DNA from: Pelethousia sp002409725
Lineage (GTDB): Bacteria; Bacillota; Clostridia; Christensenellales; CAG-138
DNA: 64,000 nt
Reading direction: 5' to 3'
Assembly: GCA_937915455.1 (NCBI GenBank)
Contig: CALDNN010000028.1
Span: forward strand, 1 to 64,000
The notes under the pieces are model-generated. The model worked only from the letters and a program-made list of their open reading frames with translations, did not search any database and was not told the origin of the DNA. A program made the translations under genes and the position numbers. This document shows, piece after piece, positions 59,956-64,000 of this stretch; the stretch's first letter is position 1, and each line of letters opens with the position of its first letter.

Positions 59956-61746
59956 ATGAAGCTGTTGAAATCTTACGAGTTAAGGGAGCTATATTTGGAG
60001 TTTTTCCGGCAGAAGGGCCACGCCATTATTCCTTCCGCCTCCCTCATTCCGGAAAACGACCCTACCGTACTTTTTACTACGGCGGGCATGCATCCTCTGG
60101 TGCCCTATCTCATGGGCGCCAAGCACCCGGCGGGCGTGCGGCTGGCGGACGTGCAAAAGTGCGTGCGCACCGGCGATATCGACGAGGTAGGCGACACCTC
60201 CCATTGCACCTTCTTCGAAATGCTGGGCAATTGGTCTTTGGGCGATTATTTCAAAAAAGAGTCCATTGCCTTCTCATGGGAATTCCTCACGGATGAAAAG
60301 TGGCTCGGCATCGATAAGGACAAGCTTTCCTTCACCTGCTTCGAGGGCGATGCGGATGCGCCCCGCGATACCTTCTCCCACGATTGCTGGGTGAATATGG
60401 GCGCGGATCCTTCCCACATCTACTACCTGGGCAAGCGCCATAACTGGTGGGGCCCGGCCGGCGTAACCGGCCCCTGCGGCCCGGATACCGAGATCTTCTA
60501 CGATACGGGCAAGCCCAAGTGCTCCCCGGCTTGTAACCCTTCCTGTTCCTGCGGCAAGTTCCTCGAGATCTGGAACAACGTCTTCATGGAGTACAACAAA
60601 AATGCGGATGGAACCTTCGAGCCCCTCTCCCAGCAAAATGTGGACACCGGCATGGGCCTTGACCGCACCGTTGCCACCCTGCAGGGCGTGGAGAGCGTAT
60701 ACGATACTGACGCCTTTACCGGCATCATCGCAGCCATTGCCCGCCTCTGCGGCAAAAGCTACAAAGACGGCGGCGAAACCACTCGCGCCTTCCGCATTGT
60801 GGCGGATCATATCCGCTGTGCCACCTTTATGCTGGGTGACCCTCGGGGCGTAACGCCCTCCAATGTGGACCAGGGCTACATCCTCCGCCGGCTGATCCGC
60901 CGGGCCATCCGCTACGCCATGCAGCTGGGCATGCCCGAAAGCAGCCTATCCCAGGTGGCGGAAGCCGTTATCGCCCAATACGGCGAGCCCTATCCTGAAT
61001 TGGTCGAGAACCGGGAGAAGGTACTCTCCGAGCTGGCTAAGGAAGAGCAGCGCTTCCAGCGCACGCTCAAGAACGGCATGCGGGAATTCGAACGCATCAA
61101 GGGCGGCTTCCCGGGCGGCGTGATCGACGGCGTTACGGCCTTCCACCTTTACGATACCTTTGGTTTCCCTGTGGAATTTACACAGGAGATGGCCGCCGAA
61201 AATGGGCTTACGGTTGATCTCGAGGGATTCCATAAGGCCTTTGATGAGCACCAGGAAAAATCTAAAGCCGGCGCGGAGCAGCGCTTCAAGGGCGGCCTGG
61301 CGGATACCAGCGAGCAAACGGCCCGGCTGCACACGGCCACCCACCTGTTGCAGGCGGCGCTGCGCAAAGTTTTGCAGGATGATACCATTAGCCAACGCGG
61401 CTCCAACATCACGGCAGAGCGCCTGCGCTTCGACTTTAGCTTTGGCCGTAAGCTTACGCCCGAGGAATTGCAGGCTGTAGCGGCCGAGGTGAACCGCTAT
61501 ATCGCGGCTGCGGCCCCCATCTCTTGTCAAGAGATGACCGTAGACGAGGCCAAGGCGCAGGGCGCTGTGGGCCTCTTTGGCGATAAATATGGCGAGCGCG
61601 TCAAGGTATATACCATGGGCGCCTTCTCCAAAGAGATCTGCGGCGGCCCCCACGCCGAAAACACCGCCGATTTGCACCACTTTACCATTAAAAAAGAAGA
61701 GGCCAGCAGCGCGGGCGTGCGCCGCATCAAGGCCGTGTTAGATTGA
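59956..61746 (+). CDS. alaS: alanyl-tRNA synthetase lacking the C-terminal C-Ala domain
   Basis: A 596-residue class II synthetase. The aminoacylation core (about 1-250) includes FTTAGMHPLVPYLMG, CTFFEMLGNWSLGDYF and NVDTGMGLDRTVATLQGVES. It is followed by the tRNA-recognition helices and the editing domain with zinc-site motifs HTATHLL and CGGPH. It ends in EEASSAGVRRIKAVLD, just where full-length enzymes (about 870 residues) continue into the coiled coil and DHHA1-type C-Ala domain. The stop is clean and nothing resembling C-Ala follows. GAGAGG precedes the ATG. Confidence 0.93.
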   Translation: MKLLKSYELRELYLEFFRQKGHAIIPSASLIPENDPTVLFTTAGMHPLVPYLMGAKHPAGVRLADVQKCVRTGDIDEVGDTSHCTFFEMLGNWSLGDYFKKESIAFSWEFLTDEKWLGIDKDKLSFTCFEGDADAPRDTFSHDCWVNMGADPSHIYYLGKRHNWWGPAGVTGPCGPDTEIFYDTGKPKCSPACNPSCSCGKFLEIWNNVFMEYNKNADGTFEPLSQQNVDTGMGLDRTVATLQGVESVYDTDAFTGIIAAIARLCGKSYKDGGETTRAFRIVADHIRCATFMLGDPRGVTPSNVDQGYILRRLIRRAIRYAMQLGMPESSLSQVAEAVIAQYGEPYPELVENREKVLSELAKEEQRFQRTLKNGMREFERIKGGFPGGVIDGVTAFHLYDTFGFPVEFTQEMAAENGLTVDLEGFHKAFDEHQEKSKAGAEQRFKGGLADTSEQTARLHTATHLLQAALRKVLQDDTISQRGSNITAERLRFDFSFGRKLTPEELQAVAAEVNRYIAAAAPISCQEMTVDEAKAQGAVGLFGDKYGERVKVYTMGAFSKEICGGPHAENTADLHHFTIKKEEASSAGVRRIKAVLD

Positions 61747-61767
61747 TTTAAACCAACAAGCGGGTGT

Positions 61768-61795
61768 GGGGCGGCTGATCCGCCCCCATTCTTTG
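61768..61795 (+). terminator. weak hairpin after alaS
   Basis: GGGGCGG (61768-61774) pairs with CCGCCCC (61780-61786), then CATTCTTT. Confidence 0.45.
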
Positions 61796-61811
61796 TAACC
61801 GAGGAGGAAGA

Positions 61812-62546
61812 ATGGCCCAGGAATACTTTACATACGATTGGCATATGGATGGCGCGCCGGCGCAATTCTTGGTGGATATGGGGCTGAGCGAGGCGGAACT
61901 GGCCCAGCGGCCTTACCTGCTCTATGTACAGGGCAAGAGCCGGGATGGGGAGCTAAGCCCCCGCGAGATGAAACGATTGGACGAGCTGGAAAAGAAATGC
62001 CGCAAGAAGCTGGACGCCATCTTCGCGGGCTCCATCCATACGGCGGAGCGGGGCGTGTTCTTCTTTTACGCCAAAGAGGAAGGCGCGCTAGAAGCGGCCC
62101 GCAATATCGCCGCTAAAGAGAAGCTGCTCCAATGTGCCGCCGGCCTGCGGGAGGAGCCGGAGCGGGCCACCTTCCAAATAATCCTCTATCCGGACGCCGC
62201 CCGCCTCTTTACAGAGCAAAACCGCAAGCAGCTGCAACTTTTGAAAAAGCATGGCGATACCATAACCGCTTCCCGCCGCATCACTCTGCATGTGTTTTTC
62301 CCGGCGGAGCCGCTGGTGGGCCTTTTTGCCGAGGATGCGCGGGTGAGCGGCTTTGCCGTGGGCGAATATGAATACGAACCCGAGCAGGAGCTGCCTTACG
62401 GCGTGGCTCTTTGCCGGGTTAGCAGCCTGGATAAGGCCGATATCGACGCTATCACCACCCAAGCCATCCGCCTGGCCGCCCGCTACGAGGGCGCGCTGAG
62501 CTATTGGAACTGCCCCATCGTGGGCAAGATATCGCCGTTTCGGTGA
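61812..62546 (+). CDS. uncharacterised protein, possible RraB/DUF695-like C-terminus
   Basis: A 244-residue soluble protein. Three alpha/beta segments are visible, including RRITLHVFFPAEPLVGLF, SLDKADIDAITTQAIRLAAR and a final YEGALSYWNCPIVG. The last part resembles from memory the closing segment of RraB/DUF695-type proteins (helix, then Y-D-G-W). I cannot assign a function. GAGGAGG precedes the ATG. It follows alaS, with a weak hairpin between, so partial read-through is likely. Confidence 0.7.
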   Translation: MAQEYFTYDWHMDGAPAQFLVDMGLSEAELAQRPYLLYVQGKSRDGELSPREMKRLDELEKKCRKKLDAIFAGSIHTAERGVFFFYAKEEGALEAARNIAAKEKLLQCAAGLREEPERATFQIILYPDAARLFTEQNRKQLQLLKKHGDTITASRRITLHVFFPAEPLVGLFAEDARVSGFAVGEYEYEPEQELPYGVALCRVSSLDKADIDAITTQAIRLAARYEGALSYWNCPIVGKISPFR

Positions 62547-62569
62547 TACGATAAAGGGAAAACGCATGG

Positions 62570-62598
62570 CGGGGCGCATCTTGGATGCGCCCCGTTTT
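62570..62598 (+). terminator. intrinsic terminator
   Basis: CGGGGCGCATC (62570-62580), loop TTG, GATGCGCCCCG (62584-62594), TTTT. Confidence 0.85.
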
Positions 62599-62655
62599 AG
62601 ATTGCCCCCAAATCTCCAGGGGACCGGGCCGCAGCCCCGGAGGCTTAATTCCGGC

Positions 62656-62676
62656 TTTGACGACATGCGCGTCAAA
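62656..62676. repeat. operator-like inverted repeat
   Basis: TTTGACG (62656-62662), seven bases, CGTCAAA (62670-62676). A dyad of protein-operator geometry in an otherwise empty 294-base gap (62547-62840). Confidence 0.45.
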
Positions 62677-62762
62677 ACGAAGATCGCGTTTGTGCCCCAC
62701 AGCGGCAAACGCACCGATCCTTCAAGAATTGGCAGATGCAAGCCACAGGATTTCTTTCCCTT

Positions 62763-62834
62763 CAGCCTTTCCCGCCCGGGAGCCAAAACGAGAGGGAAAG
62801 GCTGTAATCTCATGCAAGTGGTCATAGCCACTTG
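62763..62834 (-). other. two stem-loops downstream of the sigma-like phage gene
   Basis: CAAGTGG (62815-62821) pairs with CCACTTG (62828-62834), and CAGCCTTTCCC (62763-62773) pairs with GGGAAAGGCTG (62794-62804). They follow the stop codon of the minus-strand gene and probably end its transcript, although U-runs are poor. Confidence 0.5.
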
Positions 62835-62840
62835 TGTGAC

Positions 62841-63350
62841 TCACTCCACCCCGTATAAGCGCAGCGCCAGCCGTTTGATAAGGCGGGCGCGGTTGCGGCG
62901 CACGGTGGCGGGGTCGCATTGCAGGCGCTCGGCGATATCCACCTCTCGCATGCCCCGCAAGTAGCGCAGCTCGATGGCCGGGTAATAGGGGTCGTCCGCA
63001 ATGAAGCTCAGCGCGGCTGCCATGCGCCGCAGCTCCCGCTCGTTGGCTGCCAGGCGGCTGCGCAGGGCCGCCATCTGATCGCCCCGAATATCCTGGGGTG
63101 AGCGGGGCAGGTTCGAGCCGCGGCCCAGCTCCAGCAGCGCGGGCCGCGGCCCCAGCAGCTCTGTCTCGCCGCTTTCTAGGGCCATCAAATCTTCCTTATC
63201 ATCCTCCACCCGCTCCCGAATCACGGGCACACGGTAGAGCCGCTGCTCCGTGGCCCGATAAGCCGCCTGGGCAGGCTGCTCCGACGGCGCTCCGTAATGC
63301 CGCTCCAGCGCCTGGGCGGATAGCATGTGATTTTCTAAATTTTGTTCCAT
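62841..63350 (-). CDS. sigma-like HTH protein of a probable prophage
   Basis: A 169-residue protein. The C-terminal part (about 100-165) reads MAAALSFIADDPYYPAIELR followed by the helix-turn-helix REVDIAERLQCDPATVRRNR, similar to sigma region 4 and to phage late-gene activators of the ArpU/RinA type. The N-terminal half is unassigned. It is divergent from the terminase gene with a LexA-like box between, consistent with a phage regulator. AAGGAG lies 8 bases before the ATG at 63350. Confidence 0.7.
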   Translation of the reverse strand: MEQNLENHMLSAQALERHYGAPSEQPAQAAYRATEQRLYRVPVIRERVEDDKEDLMALESGETELLGPRPALLELGRGSNLPRSPQDIRGDQMAALRSRLAANERELRRMAAALSFIADDPYYPAIELRYLRGMREVDIAERLQCDPATVRRNRARLIKRLALRLYGVE

Positions 63351-63386
63351 GATCTCGTCTCCTTGTTCTTCGTTTTTAGGAAGACA

Positions 63387-63398
63387 GAACAATTGTTC
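63387..63398. promoter_or_regulatory. LexA (SOS) box
   Basis: GAACAATTGTTC is a perfect palindrome of the form GAAC-N4-GTTC, the Firmicutes LexA consensus, followed by G. It lies 37-48 bases upstream of the sigma-like gene. Confidence 0.65.
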
Positions 63399-63539
63399 GC
63401 GTTTATGGGATCATCATACCCGAAGTGTGAAAGGCCGGTCAAGAGCCAAAAACGCCGCAGTACCACAAATGGGATTGAAAAGCAGCAAGTTGCACAAAAC
63501 ACGCCTCTTTTTTGCACAAGGATTGCGCCAAAGCTGTCC

Positions 63540-63568
63540 TTTACCTTAGTGCGGCGGGCGAGTATGCT
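63540..63568 (+). promoter_or_regulatory. candidate promoter of the terminase gene
   Basis: TTTACC (63540-63545), 17-base spacer, TATGCT (63563-63568). Moderate match, with the second LexA-like site just downstream. Confidence 0.45.
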
Positions 63569-63578
63569 GAAAGGGACA

Positions 63579-63590
63579 GAACGATTGTGC
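63579..63590. promoter_or_regulatory. second LexA-like box, one mismatch
   Basis: GAACGATTGTGC is GAAC-N4-GTGC, one base off the palindrome. The wider context CAGAAC-ATTGT-CG is shared with the first site (63385-63400). It overlaps the expected start of the terminase transcript. Confidence 0.5.
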
Positions 63591-63602
63591 GAGAAGGAGG
63601 AC

Positions 63603-63626
63603 ATGGGAGAGATGGCTTGCAATTGA
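63603..63626 (+). CDS. possible seven-codon leader peptide before terminase
   Basis: AAGGAGG lies 2 bases before an ATG that opens MGEMACN and stops at a TGA (63624-63626). That TGA overlaps a TTG (63623) in frame with terminase. It may serve translational coupling rather than make a peptide of its own. The spacing of the ribosome binding site is short, which weakens the case. Confidence 0.3.
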   Translation: MGEMACN

Positions 63627-64000
63627 TCTTGAAGGGCCTGCCCAATCCCAGGCAGGCGGAGTTCTTTCAAAGCCGTGCGCGGCACACGGCCTATGGTGGG
63701 GCGCGGGGCGGGGGCAAGAGCTGGGCCATGCGCCGCAAGCTGGTGCTCCTGGCCCTGGATCAGCTGGAGCTGAACATCCTGCTGCTTAGGCGCACCTTGC
63801 CGGAGCTTAGGGAGAACCACCTGGTACCCCTTTTAAAGGAACTGAAGGGCGTGGCGGAATACAACAGCGGGGAGAGGGTGTTCCGCTTCCCCACAGGCAG
63901 CCGGTTACGCCTGGGCTATTGCGATGGCGAAAACGACGTTTATCAATACCAGGGCCAGGAATACGATGTGATCGGCCTGGAGGAGGCCACGCACTTCACG
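63617..64000 (+). CDS. phage terminase large subunit, N-terminal part (runs off the window)
   Basis: The reading frame is open to the window end with no stop. GLPNPRQAEFFQSRARHTAY is followed by the Walker A P-loop GGARGGGKSWAMRRKL and then by LLLRRTLPELRENHLVPL, GSRLRLGYCDGENDVYQYQG and the Walker B segment EYDVIGLEEATHF. This is the ATPase motor that packages phage DNA (PBSX/Terminase_6 type). There is no ATG. TTG codons at 63617, 63623 and 63629 are candidate starts. It marks the edge of a prophage or phage-like element continuing beyond 64000. Confidence 0.88.
   Translation, partial: MQLILKGLPNPRQAEFFQSRARHTAYGGARGGGKSWAMRRKLVLLALDQLELNILLLRRTLPELRENHLVPLLKELKGVAEYNSGERVFRFPTGSRLRLGYCDGENDVYQYQGQEYDVIGLEEATHFT

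Noticed and set aside
59956..61811. That alaS is truncated by a frameshift or assembly error.
   Set aside because: The stop comes after a complete editing domain, and the next 65 bases contain a hairpin and the ribosome binding site of a different gene. No frame downstream resembles the coiled-coil or C-Ala domain.
1..64000. CRISPR arrays.
   Set aside because: No regularly spaced direct repeats were seen anywhere in the window.
1..64000. Ribosomal RNA genes.
   Set aside because: No rRNA-like sequence was seen; the only stable RNA gene recognised is tRNA-Thr at 37412-37487.

Overview
The window looks like chromosomal DNA of a GC-rich, spore-forming member of the Clostridia (Firmicutes). The signs are the sporulation/germination genes spoIIR, sleB and ypeB, a class III fructose-bisphosphatase, a DUF1846 protein, a PPi-type phosphofructokinase, a CIRCE heat-shock operator, Gram-positive lipoprotein and sigma-A style promoters, and strong GGAGG ribosome binding sites. 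It resembles Christensenellales-type genomes, but the sequence alone does not fix the genus.

Layout. 1-4 kb: an ECF sigma/anti-sigma pair (minus), a DUF1846 protein and a MerR/TipAS-like regulator. 4-12 kb: a peptide-catabolism run of an M19 dipeptidase, three consecutive M42 aminopeptidases, an M24 Xaa-Pro aminopeptidase and then glutamine-dependent NAD synthetase. 12-15.4 kb: PPi-type PFK divergent from class III FBPase, the two enzymes that control fructose-6-P/fructose-1,6-bisP flux. 15.5-21.4 kb: an NlpC/P60-type hydrolase, a metallophosphoesterase lipoprotein, signal peptidase I, hpt-tilS and ychF. 21.6-31 kb: a sugar locus with FGGY kinase (ribulokinase-like), ABC ATPase, permease, binding protein, GATase-like protein and MFS transporter on the minus strand. 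A DMT transporter and SorC regulator diverge from it, and the control region carries a repeated 14-bp box upstream of both promoters.

31-37.5 kb is the least ordinary stretch. It has two small AT-rich genes of a putative spore-surface type, a hairpin-rich non-coding segment, a MacA/MacB-like ABC export operon, a ~207-bp non-autonomous IS3-type element, a start-less XRE regulator divergent from a SLOG-family gene, and tRNA-Thr(GGT). 37.5-45.4 kb: GNAT, DUF1292, DUF975, a serine hydrolase, a sugar nucleotidyltransferase, an AraC regulator, murC and ispE. 45.5-48.1 kb: spoIIR-sleB-ypeB. 48-59.8 kb: an unknown protein, a UlaG-like hydrolase, a tiny HPr-like protein, clpB behind a CIRCE operator, thiN, feoA-feoB, hflK-hflC, a RimK-like ATP-grasp ligase and a membrane-anchored solute-binding protein. 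59.9-64 kb: an alanyl-tRNA synthetase without the C-terminal C-Ala domain, an uncharacterised protein, then the edge of a probable prophage (sigma-like HTH protein divergent from a terminase large subunit, with two LexA-box-like sites between them).

Most of the window is core housekeeping. The points most worth following are the duplicated box in the sugar control region, the interlocked ispE/spoIIR and tilS/ychF promoters, the mini-IS with a sequestered ribosome binding site, the XRE/SLOG module next to tRNA-Thr, the hairpin cluster before the export operon, the short AlaS and the putatively SOS-controlled phage edge.
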